Notes: a model not told the origin generated them from the sequence alone. Counted from the stretch's first letter, positions 1 through 12,489 are shown. The stretch: DNA of 64,000 bases from Ceratothoa steindachneri (GCA_963969495.1 OZ018321.1:193314087-193378086), one strand, 5' to 3'. Made by a program: numbers and translations.

Positions 1-14
1 CAATAACGAAGATT

Positions 15-54
15 TCCGTCTGAAGACGACTGAAGAGAGGCGAAAGCTCACGGC
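15..54 (+). ncRNA. Hammerhead-like ribozyme motif, PLE type (complete core)
   Basis: Self-cleaving RNA motif of the small dimeric kind known from Penelope-like elements. The core CUGAAGA is at 20-26 and GAAA at 42-45. Stem I is CCGU/ACGG (16-19 with 50-53). Stem II is GACU/AGGC with one A-G mismatch and a GAAGAG loop. Stem III is the palindrome AGCU (45-48), and cleavage is predicted after C49. One extra nucleotide (C27) lies between core and stem II, as in the other motifs of this window. A TA tract begins about 200 nt downstream. No PLE coding sequence is visible because the window starts here. Activity is inferred from the core and pairing only. Confidence 0.6.
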
Positions 55-257
55 CAAAATTTAAATTAGTTTTCAATACGACCAAATAAATTGGATCTTT
101 CTCAGCTGATTTTTATTTTCCAGCCAGACAAAAACTGCATTCGCCAATTAGAACGTTCTTAAATAAAATTGGTAAAGTCAAACAACAATCTTGTCTTTAA
201 CAAAACATCTATAGAAGATAAGCTACTCATATCATGCACCCATATATATGTATGTGC

Positions 258-262
258 ATATA

Positions 263-338
<76 letters not shown>

Positions 339-339
339 T
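258..339. repeat. (TA)n microsatellite
   Basis: About 80 bp of alternating TA with one or two interruptions. Tyr/Ile reading frames through it are low-complexity artefacts. It lies downstream of the ribozyme motif at 15-54. Confidence 0.97.
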
Positions 340-568
340 GGTGGTGCGGTTGGTAAATTTTTACCGTGGCCAACGCGCTGAATTTCGCCCATGCCTCTTT
401 TCTAGCATCACTTTTCTATTCTTTCTATCACAGTAGCCTCAGTTATACATTGTATCTGAAGGAAGACATGCTATGGCTGCTAAATTATATCCTGAAAAAA
501 ATGGAAAAGAAAAGCTGTACTGCTTGAGATTCCCGCCGGGAGCTCCAATTTGAAGATCTCCGAGTTCT

Positions 569-1480
569 TTGAGAGCCGATCTTAAGAAGGTACACAGGAC
601 CAGGAAAGAGTTTAATGAGTTAAGCTGTTATAACGAAGGTACGGAGGCTCGAAAACCTCACTCTAAGCGTTCTAATACGAAAAGAACCTTCAAATTTAGC
701 GCGGAGATCCATGTCGTCATTGACGACGATCCCAGCAAATCAATGAGATTCATACACAGGGACAAGTGACTATCAGAGTCTCACATCAGGCAGTTAGTGC
801 ATGAGGCTTTTCCCTACTACTCATACAAGTTGATTAAGGGCCAGCTTGTATCGTATGAAGGACAAGCGGAACGAACGTTTTATGAAGCTTGTGAACAACC
901 TGAACCATCCCCTCAAGCGAGGCATTATTTGGTTTGTCTCAAATGGGAAGAATTTCTGCCGCGCCAACCACTGGCTTGCTGGATCCGATCCCTCAAAGAT
1001 ATACTGAGAGACATGAAGGCAAAGTTCCCCATACACATCATGGTGGTTGAATGGTCAGTAGAAAAGGCCAGGTTATTCCCACGTTTATCTTCCTAGAGAT
1101 CTACATCAAGTGCCTGGAGGAGTTGGTTTTGCCCACGATCCAGTAGGTTGCCTTTGGAAGGCCATTCGTGTAGCAGCAGGATTCTGCGCCGCGTCACATA
1201 AGCTGGAGGACCCAGTATCGTGTGTCAGACAACTTATTTGACCATATCACTCCGAAAATCTGGCCTCCTATATCCCCAGATTGCAACCTTGTCGCCTATT
1301 ATAAGTGAAGCCTTGTTGAAAGAGATACCAACAAGTACACGTGCATCACCAAGGTAGCGTTTAGGTCCAGGATCCCGACAGTTTTAACCGTGTTAAACAA
1401 GAAGACGGTCGAGAAGGCCTGCAACATATTCCGACGCCGCCTGTAGGCCATGGTTGGGATTGGCGTCGATTTCGTTGAAT
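569..1480 (+). pseudogene. Decayed mariner-like transposase
   Basis: IS630-Tc1-mariner superfamily transposase, which would cut and paste a DNA transposon at TA sites. The frames join in order: an N-terminal part with the KSMRFIHRDK segment (569-769), SESHIRQLVHEAFPYYSYK (HTH end, from about 772), a central catalytic region read with shifts, and a C-terminal WPPISPDCNLVAYYKW-type segment followed by KTVEKACNIFRRRL ending near 1446. In the family the last motif is SPDCNPLDYY, so the second Asp is replaced here by Val-Ala. Multiple frameshifts and stops make it dead. The mariner at 40.4-41.4 kb belongs to the same lineage. Terminal inverted repeats were not located. Confidence 0.8.
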
Positions 1481-1608
1481 AAATACAGAATATTACAATA
1501 CTTCAAGTCTTTAACATGTAACTCTGGTAACTGTAGCTGTATAGATTAACTCTGTTATTTTATTTTATTTTGAGGTTAGGCGACAAATTACCCACGTATC
1601 ATATATAC

Positions 1609-1611
<3 letters not shown>

Positions 1612-1676
<65 letters not shown>

Positions 1677-1700
1677 AGAAAGAGAGAGGGAGAGAGAGAG
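1612..1700. repeat. (TA)n followed by (GA)n microsatellite
   Basis: About 62 bp of TA directly followed by about 25 bp of GA-rich repeat. No ribozyme motif was recognised on either side. Confidence 0.95.
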
Positions 1701-3300
1701 ATATCGTGATTTTCTGAACATTCACACAAGCTCTATATATCAATTATTTATTAAATTACATAATGTATGTTCGATTTTACCCATTATATAAATCATGAAT
1801 TCAATTTGGTCTATAATAGTGTAAAATATTAATGCACATATATCTTTACTGCGCAGATATACGTTGGTCGATAAATCATATTTTGAAGTGGTGCATATTA
1901 ATTGTTACAGCATTGGTGATCTGAAGGTAATTTCGAGATAGTTATTATTTTAATCGGTAATCATATGAATTACCACTTTTGACCATGCCTTTCTCCTACG
2001 ACCCTTGTCTGTTATCGAAAGTTTTGCATAATTACTGATTACTTTGTCGATAAGGATCTCCATAGATCGAAATTCGGATCATATTTAAGGAGTAACAACT
2101 GCAGGCTGAAGGACTTTGAGGGCAGACAGATGGGAGTGACGAATGTGCGGTAATTGTCCATTGAATTAATGGGGAATTACACGTTAATGGGAGTAACTTT
2201 TCCTTGTCGGCGGTAGCCTTGGCGAAAATGGGGATGTAATTAGGTTCAAACAAATCCCAGCCATTTTGATCCTCCCATTCTCGTTAGGAGGGATGAGTGT
2301 ATATATAGCTTGTTACACTCGGTACTTAGAGGAGGTTCAAGTCCTCCCGGCCGGAGTGTAAATTATGGAAGGCTTCGTCACTGGGTTGACTTGGACTCTT
2401 TAACGGGGCCTTTGGACACCCACCTGACACAAGTGAAACCTGGGTGAAAAACACAACCTCCCCTTCCCACGGCGCCACTAGGAGGTACCCTCATTTTTTC
2501 AAGGGGGGGGGGGGTACGCTCTCCTGACCTCGGAATCTGCAAGAATCTACTCGACCACTCTGGGTCCAGGTTTAGAGAACATAGTGCGTGACCCCGATCC
2601 CTTGATGCACCCTTTCCACTCCAACTGCCCCCTTCTGTATCCCTTTTATTGACCTCATCTTCTACTGCCCTCTTTTTGGATTTGACTTTGGTTCCTGGTC
2701 CATTGGATGACGGGGGTGGGGATCCCGACTTCTCCAAGGCCTATCACCAAGCCGGATCTGCCACTCTGACCTCTTGACCTACCTCCTGCTCCATGTGCAG
2801 GATTTGGTCTGGGGTACCCAAGGAGCGGTGTATAATGTCTGTCCCAACGGTATCGACCCGGGTACGAAAGAGGCCACACTAGGCGATCCTTTGATGGGTT
2901 CAGAGCAGGGCAGCCGTGGGTAGAGGCAGAGAATGAAAAAAATGAGGTAATGAGTCATTGTGCTTCTCTCAACTACCCAATTAAGGTTCGTAGTGGATCT
3001 TCCGTTTCATTATCCCCTACATATATGGGGGGATTGTCCACTTTACTCCTTTTGGAGCCGCCTTCTGGCATCTATACCTCCTTTAAGGAGGTGGCCTCCT
3101 ATGTGCTTTGTCAGGGTCCCTCTCAATATATCAGCAGAGGTGTTTCCCCGTCTTCAATTACTACGCCTTCAGGCGACTCTTCTTCTGGGGATGTCCACAT
3201 TTGCTTTCTCACGGGGCCCCAAGAACACGGCTAAACTAGGGAAGCGCCACCTCCGTTCTCACCACCGCCCCCGATAGGAGAAGGTGAACCATGTAACCAC
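1701..3300. other. No gene recognised
   Basis: Open frames of about 70-120 codons on both strands are proline/serine-rich and match nothing recognised. A 12-bp poly-G run lies at 2503-2514. The 3' part may be the leader of the LINE that follows. Confidence 0.5.
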
Positions 3301-3305
3301 ATCAG

Positions 3306-4335
3306 ATGGGTATGGAGTGGCGGCTTGGCCTGGACGTTACCAGGACACTGCCTAGACCCAAGGATCGTCGCTTTGATGGGAGCCAGCATGGTCGCTCTCA
3401 TTCTTTTTCAAATGGAGGCCAACATGCCGGTCCCAATGATATTTTGACAGGCCATAGCACCTTTGAGTCCCCCTTTGAGATACCCAACAACTTTGAGGAG
3501 ATAGCCACTTGGAGGGGATCGCCCCTTAAAGGTCTTTCTTCCAAGGGGGAGAACAAAAACTCGGCAGAGGTCTCAAAGCAAATGTCCTCCCCTGTGAAAG
3601 ACCGTTCTGATTCGGCAAGGGGCCCTTAACTTTCATGGGAAGAGGAGTGACCCAAGGTCAGTCATGGACTACCCCATTTAAGAGATGGACATGGCTGAAT
3701 TTGGTTCTTCCTACCTTAGGGCCTCTGCCGGGGTTGGAGAGAATCGGCTTCTAGTAGAAAGTAGCACTACCTAGGCTAAATGGTAGAGAGCCTAAAGTCA
3801 TCCGTTCATCGAACGAAAGCCTTCTTGCGAAATCGACTGAACCTCAAAAGGCAGCCATTAATAGTGCTCTTCGGACTCTCTGTGACTCACTTGTGAGTGT
3901 GATACCATACTGTCCCATAAATTTCGTTAAAGGTGTGTTTTATGCGAGGACTCGTTGACTTCTCCTTAGAAGATCTTACCAAAGAGCTGGACGACCAAGG
4001 AGTGGTTGAAGTCGAGCATGTAGTGAAAAAAGAAGGGGGAGCTATCTTCACCGTCATTGCACTCATGTTACATTCGATCGTGACAGGCTCTCAGAGTCTG
4101 TGCGTGCTGGTCGTTATCGCTATCTCTTCAAAGCATTTGTGTCACTGCCGTAGAGGTACTACTGCAGTCACTGCTTTGGTGGCATATATCGCTCATGTAG
4201 GCATGCAAAGTCGGGTCTACCAAAAGGTCTCTATCACAGCACAAGATAAGTCCTTATTATATAAGCCTACTTGCTCGAAGCGATGTGGCATGTATCTCCC
4301 TGAGTTGTTTATGGCCCTCTAGGTCACCTAACTCC
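3306..4335 (+). pseudogene. LINE ORF1 (gag-like), I/Jockey type, decayed
   Basis: Probable nucleic-acid-binding ORF1 protein of the LINE whose ORF2 follows. The recognisable stretch runs from about 3838: KAAINSALRTLCDSLVSVIP, then INFVKGVFYARTR, a frameshift, and FSLEDLTKELDDQGVVEVEH (from 3960). After another shift come FDRDRLSESVRAGRYRY and a cysteine-rich YYCSHCFGG patch in the place of the CCHC knuckles. The GVVEV motif followed by arginine-rich sequence and a Cys cluster is typical of gag-like ORF1 proteins of I and Jockey elements. At least three frame changes. The N-terminal 3306-3629 frame (107 codons, Ser/Gly-rich) is included only because it is contiguous. Confidence 0.55.
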
Positions 4336-4759
4336 CGGGCCCACTCCTCCGCGTAACCGTTTCACGTAAGGCGAAACGGCCGTGCGCCTCCACCAAGTCA
4401 GAGTCATATAAGGCAAACCCTCCCCAATGATTGTCGTGAGGCCGTCTTCGGGGATTTCTAAGACTGTCCCCGAAAGGAGGAGAGGACCAACAAACTTCGG
4501 CCACTAAGAACCCACCTAAGGCAGGACAGGGTTAATCTGAGACGGAAAACCCTCTAAAAGAAGTATCCGCGGCTCAAAAGCCCCCCAACCCACCACAGGC
4601 TCCAAGGCAGAGGAAGGAAAAAAATTCCCGTGGCAAGCTCAACCTCTCCCAGTAGGTTCTCGAAAGCGACAGCGCATTCAGCGCCTTAAACGGCGAACAT
4701 CTCCTGGAGTTCTGCCTCCGGGAAGCCTACAGTCTTCGCATTGGGGTCTTAGCATCGAA

Positions 4760-6970
4760 GAGGGCCCCCGCATATCTATTCTCAAATATAGTAATAAAGT
4801 ACTCAAATATACCTTAGAAGCTCTCACCGACCAAACTCCACCATCTATACCTGATCCTCGGCGATTTTAATGCCAGAAGCTGCGCCTGAGGAGACCGCAG
4901 AGAGAGAGAGAAAGAGAGCAGTCGCGGCCGCAACATCCTGAAGCTAATAAAAATCTCTAAATTCTAAATAACAACGATCCAACACACTACCAACAACAAA
5001 TCAAATGCTTCGCCGCCATTGACCTCTCACTCTGCTCACCAAACTACGACGCACCTTTAACTTGACACACCAATCCGGAGCTATGTGGAAGCGACCACTA
5101 CCCCACAATCTTAGAAACTCTTCCCCCTACCAATTCTACGCTCAAACAACGTTGATAGCACGATCGTGCGAATTGGTCATCCTACAACAAAAAAGCAGCC
5201 ACAATCCCATCATTTCCTGAGCAATCACAATTTCACAACTGCTCAAAAAAATTCACCGAAACATTACAACACACGCCCAAACTTCATTGAGGAACGACCA
5301 CTATTCCACCTCTTGGTTGAACAACAATTGCAAAAAGGCAAAATGTGAAAGAAACCGGGCACACAGTATCTTCAACGACACAAAATCAGGTAACGACTAT
5401 ATAGAATATAAAAGATTATTCGTAATAGCCAGATAACAATTCAAATTGCCCATCGAGAATCCTGGCAACTCTATGCTTCAACAATAAACAACACTACCCC
5501 ATTAGGGAAAATATGACAGAGAATCCATAAAATGATAGGCAGCCACAACCCACTACACAGTCCAAAACTGAAGATAAACAATGACGCCATCAGCCGAATT
5601 GATGATGTTGCCATAACCACAGCCAACACTCTGAGCACAATCTCCAAAGGCTCTTCCAAAGCTAAATTTACAAGAACAAAAGAAGAAGCGGAAAGCATAG
5701 AACTAGATTTTACTACCAGAGCCATCCTCCCATGTAACGTCGCATTGTCGAAATGTCCTAACACCGCTCTGGGAGAAGACAAGAAAACATACACCATTTT
5801 AAGACGAACATATCCAAATAGATGTAACAAGCCAACTTCAAGACACCATCGATCCCGTCCTAAACTACAGAGAACAGAAAGGATTAATTATCTCAAGGTA
5901 AAAATTTTAAAAATCACTTTCACCAAAAAAAGATAAGTACGATTACTCCCACTCTTTATCGGCTTGCTCTTCATTGTAACTTCCTACCGCGCGAAGTTTC
6001 TCAGCTTAACACTCGACCAAAAAAGGACAGCGACACTACATAGACGATCTACCAAGAAGATCAGTACCAGTACTCAATCTGTTCAACAAAATATCACATC
6101 AGCACTGGGGTGCAGACCTAACAGCCCTTCTACACATCCATAAAACCCTGCTGCTATCAAAACTACATAGAATAGATTCGTCATCTTTATGCAGAAGCAA
6201 CCAACATCCTAATAAAAGATAGACCCAATTCATCGACAAGCATTACAAACAGCCACATGGCCCTTCTAAAGTTCTCCATTCCAATCACTATGCGAGGAAC
6301 CTGGAATACTACCATTACAAGTTCGCAAAAAAGAATATGCGCTAAAAATTCTACACCTGATCGTAACGTCAAAATTATAAAATGTTACGCATCATCAAGA
6401 ATATAACCCTACCACATATAACAAGACCTAAACATATTACCGCTATACGGCACGCATCTACACCATAGTGGAAGAAATACAATTTCCACCACCAAACGTC
6501 CTAACAGAAGGCTATCCATCCATCCTTGGAAGATGAAAAAAATCAAAATATGCACACTTATATTAACACAAACCAAGTCCACCTTTCACCCTCTTAATAG
6601 TAAGCCGACATTTCAGAGAACATCTCCTTCAATATCAGTCTGACATAGCAAGTTACACCGATGGTTCAAAGTCGGCGGAGGGCGTTGGAAGAGCGACCAT
6701 CCTCCTTGAAAGAAGAAATACCGCTCGTGTCCCATTGCCTGCATCAGTCTTCTGCCAAACTTACAGCCATACATAGTGGCTCTTAAGGCTACCATGTGGA
6801 ACGCAGCCTAAAAATACATAGTCTTCACAAAGTCAGTAAGGACATTAACAATTCCGCAAAACCAAATAATAAAACACCTATTAGCAGCCGGCTAACTTGG
6901 CTACCTAGCTTGCCCTTAGAAAGTTGCATTTTAATTAAGAAGCTCTCTATACAATTCTATATTCAACATA
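4760..6970 (+). pseudogene. LINE ORF2 remnant: AP endonuclease, RT, RNase H (I-type)
   Basis: Polyprotein of a non-LTR retrotransposon. The apurinic endonuclease shows the motif LILGDFNARS near 4855, then AIDLSLCSPNYDAP (near 5015) and GSDHYPTIL (near 5095), the metal and active-site blocks of this fold. The region upstream of RT follows: a basic KKAKCERN segment near 5335, YIEYKRLF, and NPLHSPKLKINNDAISR from 5532. The RT palm itself is poorly preserved. Near 6655 SYTDGSKSAEGVGRATILLE matches the first strand of an RNase H domain (YTDGS), which points to the I clade or a relative. Stops and frameshifts throughout. With ORF1 upstream the copy spans about 3.7 kb. Confidence 0.75.
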
Positions 6971-7640
6971 ATTTTGAAAACTAGTTCCATTATTATGCGT
7001 AGTTTTCTCTATCTGTGCAAATAATGCAGTTGTGTTTACTAATTTTTCATTGTTGGGAATATAAAAGTGTTTTCTGTTGCTTTGTCAGATACTTGGCAGT
7101 TTATGATAATCGCTCACCTTGCTAGATACCACAGGAGGCAATTCATATAGCCAATTAGTGTTCTTTTGATCTTTTCTAGAGTGTATTTATTCCGTTTTTT
7201 ATAAAAGTCAAGGACTTTTTTATATATTAATTAGGTAGAAAATGGATGTGTGCCACGAGTTGAAGGAAAGGTAGTTGACTGTAGGGGTGAAAGGGAACAT
7301 GAAACTTGGGGTGTCTTTGCTAGATCTGAATAATAGGAGTAGGAACTAGTTATATTGTATGCGGACTACGAGAGTATATAATGGAAGTAGAGGGAGGAAG
7401 AGCGCAGAATTTAGAAAGGATAGCTATGTTTTAGCAGTTTATCATTATGCTTAAAGATCTGAGCACCAGGCCCAAGGAGAGTTCTAGGGATCGTAAGGTT
7501 AGCCCATTTACGTTAACTAGGAGTAGGTCCAGTGGAGATAGTACAGAGTGGATGTGGTAAAGATGGAAGTGGGGCTACTGGTGCGAAGGATGTGGAGATA
7601 ATAAACCTAGGTAGAGAGTGTAGGTCTCGGCTTATTACTT
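6971..7640. other. No feature recognised
   Basis: AT-rich sequence with no coding similarity or repeat that I can support. Confidence 0.5.
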
Positions 7641-8300
7641 GTAGTTACAGGTTCAGTGTCTTAAGAGACTTAAAAGAATAGTAGAGGGGGTTATAGACTC
7701 ATGTGAAGGAAATGAAGTGCCTGAATTGCTTGTGATTGGTGATTCACAGGTTAAGTGTTTAGACAGGACTTTTCGTTAACGCAGGTGCAAGAGAAGGATG
7801 CAGGTTTATTTACCAGGCGTACGTATAGCATACGTGGGTGATAGAATTAAAAGGACAGTGAATGGAGCTGGAAAGTGATGCAGTAGTTGTTTTATATGAG
7901 GGAGTGAATGACGTTGGAAAACTAGGTCAGATGAGGTAGTTTTAGATATTGGTATTTGTTAGGAAAGTTTCGGCATAGTAGTAGGTGGTGTGTAGTGTCA
8001 GGAATTTTGTCTAGGCTTAGAGTAGGCAGTGAGTGGATGTCGGGCGCAGATGGGATAAATGAGAGAGTGAAAGTATTATATGATAATATGGGACTAGTGT
8101 TTATAGATACATACATGAAAGGAATTTTTTGGAAGGGATTTCAAAGGTATCGTTCAATTATACAGGACTAAAACTAGTGATAAAATAGGCCAACTTAAAG
8201 TTACCAATAGAGAGTTAGGGACTGATATTGCTACAATGGTCAAGATGTTAAATAAGTTGTTTTTTTTCAGTATTTAGACTCAAGGATAATTTAATTGTAC
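7641..8300 (+). pseudogene. LINE fragment: SGNH-esterase ORF1 joined to pre-RT segment
   Basis: Reading across frames gives PELLVIGDSQVKCLDR (from 7720), with the GDS nucleophile block of SGNH/GDSL hydrolases. Then come VYLPGVRIAYVGDRI, VVVLYEGVNDVGK (block III GxND, near 7905) and VVSGILSRLRVGSEWMSG (7995-8060). Esterase-like ORF1 proteins of this form occur in CR1-related LINEs. Immediately downstream, IGQLKVTNRELGTDIATM and MLNKLFFFSVFRL (8185-8275) resemble the stretch just ahead of the RT domain of ORF2. The two halves are therefore brought together by deletion. Several stops and frameshifts; not functional. Confidence 0.65.
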
Positions 8301-8665
8301 CTTAGGAGATCTTAATCTTCAGGGGGTAATTAGGAGGAGAAATTACCAGATATTTTAATTACATAAAAAGGAGAAAGTCGCCAAAAGTCACCTTGAACCA
8401 CGTTAAAACCTTAGAAGGAAAATTAGTATTTCTCGGTTCTCTGTGAATCAATTTTGATAAAAGCTTTCCTAGCTGGTCTACACAATATGGCAACACTAAT
8501 GTTATGTTTTCATTATGCTGTTACGTCCTTCAATTTTTATTTCAAATTCGTCGTTTTGGAAGTGAACCACGCTAATAGCATCTATCCTCTTTAATGACAA
8601 TGAGACGTCGCAGAGGCCTCAACGATGAAGAAAAGTCTTTCATCATCAAGGAAGGTGCTAAGTAG

Positions 8666-8930
8666 GTATAGAGAGGTGTATGTTAAGGAGCGTGAGGAGG
8701 AGGCAACTTGGATTCGTTGGACACATCCTGAGAGGAGACGACTTTGACAAACACTGCCTATTGGGAAGAATAGAGGGGAGGCGAGCGAGGAAAAGACAAA
8801 GATCAAAGCTTATAGACACGATTCTTCAACACCTTGACGATGTCGAAGAACTGTGGACCTGATTAGACTGGCGGATGATAGGGAAAGATAGAGATCTATG
8901 GTCGCTGACGTCACTTGACTGACACTCTGG
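8666..8930 (+). pseudogene. LINE ORF2 C-terminal tail
   Basis: The frame MLRSVRRRQLGFVGHILRGD, followed by LLGRIEGRRARKRQRSK (8680-8862), continues after one stop as LDWRMIGKDRDLWSL. This is the conserved tail that follows the RT domain in many AP-endonuclease LINEs (RRxxxxGHxLR, GxxxGxRxRGRQR, DRxxW). No RT core is present beside it, so this is a 3' fragment. It may or may not belong to the SGNH fragment upstream. Confidence 0.7.
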
Positions 8931-9176
8931 TAAAGGCAAAGGATAGATTTATGGATAAGGATACTAGGTGGGATTAACCTTGGTGCTGGGAACAAGAACT
9001 GCCTCATATAGGCTATTGATTAGCCTTTTGCAGACTCCTTTTCTTAAGTTCTTATGTCCAGATCACGTGAACATTAGCGGAAACAAGCTAGTTGACAAAA
9101 CTTAACTTTTTTCACAAGTTATGCAATTAGTGCGTAATCCTCCTGTATCTCAACCATGTACCATGGTTGATTTATG

Positions 9177-10585
9177 CAGCTTAGGTGCGGATCCGGGGGA
9201 AGGGCTGAAGCTATTTTCCCCTCTCATTAGTCGATAGTGAAAAGCGTCCCCCACATGACACGATTCATTCATTGTGTTCATCGAGTTCCTACCGATTATT
9301 TCCATCTTCCTCGTGCATGAGAGCACCTCGGAAGCGATGCGAGACTCTTACTGATCGCACTCCGAGTGACGTGATTTCTGATTGGCCTCGTCGTCGCTGA
9401 GTCTGTTCTAGATCACATTCTGGAGCCGAGCCGAGCCCTACAGTCTCTTACGGTCGATCTCGTCTCACCATACGCTGCAATCGGTGAAGTTGAGACGTAT
9501 CTCAAGACCCAGTTTGGCGCACTGACGAGCTTCCACGACGTCTTCAAGAAGCCAGAGGAGCTTCACCAGATGATCGGTTCGTCACATGACACCTATTTTG
9601 TGCCTTGTGTTTGTAAGCGGCAAACGCAGCGAGCAAATGTAGCCTACCAGACAGCCGAAAAATGCTCCTGCCGATTCACCTATGTCCCTTTCATTGATCA
9701 GATGTTGACTGACCGACAGAGCCGGTTCGGGGACGATGCTATTCCTAACGTGTTGCGACTTTACTGGCAGTGACAAAAGTCTATGAGGCTTACATCTAGG
9801 CCTCGAGCCTTGTCAAGGCGGAAGCAGAACACTGTTTTTCGTCACCAATCAAGTTTGACTTCGATGAAGATGCTCTTGCCCATGCCCAAACCCGAATGTA
9901 TCTGAACGTGGCTAGGCTCCTCCAAGTTAGGATCACTTTGCCAGTCTCGAATGGGGAGGCCGAGCGTTCATTTTCGGGCCTAAAAACAACTAAAAACGTA
10001 CTTAAGGAAAAGCATGGGTTAAAAACACTTCAACGGCGTGGCGCTGATTGATGTTCACTCACGAAATTGATGTTACAATAGACATCGTAATCAATGTATT
10101 AGCCCAAAAGAACAAGTGGTTGATGTTAATGTGAAATACCGTGAGCAATGCTGTGTGCTAGATGCTGTTACTAACACTTTCAGAACCGTTTATGTTTATA
10201 TTTCCCTTTTTAAGCCCTATTGTTATCTGCTATTCAGAGAAGTTATGTAATAATATAGAATATATATAAAAACAGGGGGTTTTTAAACCGTTGCGATCGG
10301 ATGTACCTTATGACACATGTCAAAAATGCAGGTAAGTCTCAAAAATAATTATTATATTCAGTATTATACTTTAGCTTACGTCCAAAAGCTAAAAGTCATA
10401 ATTTTCTGATGGGTGTAAATAATTGGGATCTGAAAGAGTTAGTGCTCATTCCTGTGTGAGTTAATTTTATTTATTATGATCAATCGTGTGTTAACCATTA
10501 TAAATGATCACCCTTTTCTCAGACAACTCAGAGGGAGGAATTCAGGTTAGCCACACCCCCAAATTCTTATCCTGGATCCGCCACT
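9177..10585 (+). pseudogene. hAT transposase remnant, possibly with both ends
   Basis: DNA-transposon transposase. From about 9395 one open frame reads LVVAESVLDHILEPSRALQS, then LKTQFGALTSFHDVFKKPEE, KRQTQRANV and FTYVPFIDQMLTDRQSRFGD to a stop at 9773. After frameshifts, VRITLPVSNGEAERSFSGLK and TTKNVLKEKHGLKTL (9925-10030) is the C-terminal hAT dimerisation region (xxPVSxxxAERSFSxLK). TGCGGATCCGG near 9190 and CGGATCCAGG read on the minus strand near 10580 resemble each other and hAT ends. No 8-bp target duplication is clear. Degenerate. Confidence 0.75.
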
Positions 10586-10589
10586 GAAA

Positions 10590-10915
10590 ATCAAGAACGA
10601 TTCCCTTTACGTCAAGATTTTTAGCATAATAAAGTGCAGCTTCCAACCAATTGGCCTAGGGGGTGGTCATTGGTTGTGTTGGGTAGCCTATTTCAGCAAA
10701 CATGTCTTTCCTGGTTTTGTATTTAAGTGCTGCTGTATTAATGAGAGCAATAACATTATCTACAACACACGCAACATGAAGGAGTCCGGGAAACATTTGC
10801 TTGAGGGTCTCTGCGGTGGTTACTATTCGTCGAGCTGTATCCATTAAGAACAGACAAAAATCCTGCTTTGGAATTCCCAACTCTTCAACAGTATCACTAA
10901 GAGTTTAGGTAATTA
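10590..10915 (-). pseudogene. Transposase fragment (hAT-like), opposite strand
   Basis: The minus-strand frame reads LSDTVEELGIPKQDFCLFLM, DTARRIVTTAETLKQMFPGL, LHVACVVDNVIALIN and KTRKDMFAEIGYPTQPMTTP. After a stop it continues WLEAALYYAKNL. This resembles the central catalytic region of hAT-like transposases widespread in arthropods (DAAxxMxxAxxxLKxxxPxLxHVTC, then RWGSWLEAxxYY). It abuts the presumed end of the plus-strand hAT remnant. Confidence 0.6.
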
Positions 10916-11517
10916 ATTGCAAATTAACAGATGCATTTACAGTTTCGCACCACCAAACGTGTTTTCTGAAGATGGTCCAACGTTCTTAGCAAAATATCAT
11001 AATCACCATTTGGATGAAAAACAATTTTCTTTCTGACGAGTTAGAACAAATGAAACCATGAAATATTTTGCTAATTAAAGTTGATCAATTAACAGCTTTG
11101 TTCGAAAATGTATAAAATAAAGTTTCACTGCAACAACGAAACGTCTTTTCATTTTTTTTTCATGTCCATTAATAAAATCACTTACACTGCTTCATAAATG
11201 TTCTGGCGTTTCTCAGAAGAGTTCGAACTGATTATTTAGTGAAACTAGAAGGTCTTATTAGACTATGCACTGGAAGCGCCAACTTCACCAAGGGTGGTAA
11301 AGGTCCATCATAAGTCAATAGGAACTTAATTAAATTTAACGTTGGCTCCTTAGGAAAAATTTTTAAAATGTGTTCTGAGAATAATCTAAAATGTTAATTA
11401 TTGTTTTAGTTTGTTATATATGTATTTGTTTCAAAGTTATTTGCTGTTATTGAACATTTTTCCAAAAATCACAGATACAACAGTCCTGTGCTAAATATAG
11501 CAATAAAAGAATTATTT

Positions 11518-11519
<2 letters not shown>
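10916..11519. other. No feature recognised
   Basis: AT-rich sequence without coding similarity that I can support. Confidence 0.5.

Positions 11520-11602
<83 letters not shown>
11520..11602. repeat. (TA)n microsatellite
   Basis: Uninterrupted TA tract of about 82 bp. No ribozyme motif nearby. Confidence 0.97.
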
Positions 11603-11606
<4 letters not shown>

Positions 11607-11802
11607 CGTCGTGATTGAGAGGTAATCAAACTAGATATCACTTACCACTAAATTGCTCTAAGGTGTGAACAGCTTCTTCTGAGCTCTAGTTGATGGTCAC
11701 CTCTCTCGCACAAGAAGGATAATTTAGACTTATGGATCTTAGTGTTTATTATAGAATTAAACTCTTTAATTATCAACTAAAATCAATTGAAACAGAAAAT
11801 TG

Positions 11803-11987
11803 GCTTTGAGACTAAACGTTTATAATTTACTGAAGAAGTAGATTGAGTGAGAGTGATTGAAAAGGTAATTGAAAATTGAGGAAATGAATGCAAATGAATG
11901 CAAATTAATGAGTGAATAAGTAATGAAGTAAACTGAAGTAATTTGTCAAGAACATCACCTTAAATATATAAAATAAAATGAGGCGTT
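11803..11987 (+). repeat. Long direct repeat, left copy
   Basis: A 185-bp block beginning GGCTTTGAGACTAAACG and ending AAATGAGGCGTT. It recurs almost unchanged at 13432-13607. The main difference is one extra 9-10 bp AATGCAAATG unit here. Confidence 0.9.
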
Positions 11988-12489
11988 GTCGTAGAATGGA
12001 CTCCCGGCGATATACCATATATCACTATTCGTTGAGGGAACTTCTTTAATTATCTCTAGAGTGCGTTAATGTCTGGCGGCCGATATTATGTATCTTCGAT
12101 ATGCTTAAGAAGTGGAACTGAGCTCAAGGATAATAATATTGCTATCATTAATAAAATAGAGTTTTATTGATAATAACTATCAACAAACACAAGACGGAAA
12201 ATATTGACATAAACAAAGAATGGAAAGGGTCGTGGGGGCTCGGGCTAATCCGAGGATTTAAAGGATTTAAAAAGGTAAAACAAATATAGAGTTAAAGAGA
12301 TGGGATGGTTCGATAAACCATTTAAAGCACAGGATAGAATTGACAAAAGTGTTAAGTACTCAAAGGTGACGTTTGGCTTACGTAACTTTACACTACTGGT
12401 GCAGTGGAAGGTGGCTTGAAGGAATTTTCGGTCCGCTGGCGAGTTCCACCCGAAGGGGGGGAATAAAAGGATCCTGACGTGGCGTCTTG

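Noticed and set aside
2310..2360. tRNA-like T-arm (GGAGG-TTCAAGT-CCTCC)
   Set aside because: No matching acceptor stem, D-arm or anticodon arm upstream; an isolated arm occurs by chance.
11100..11150. AACGAAACGTC as a PLE ribozyme fragment
   Set aside because: No CUGANGA-like core or stem II upstream on that strand.
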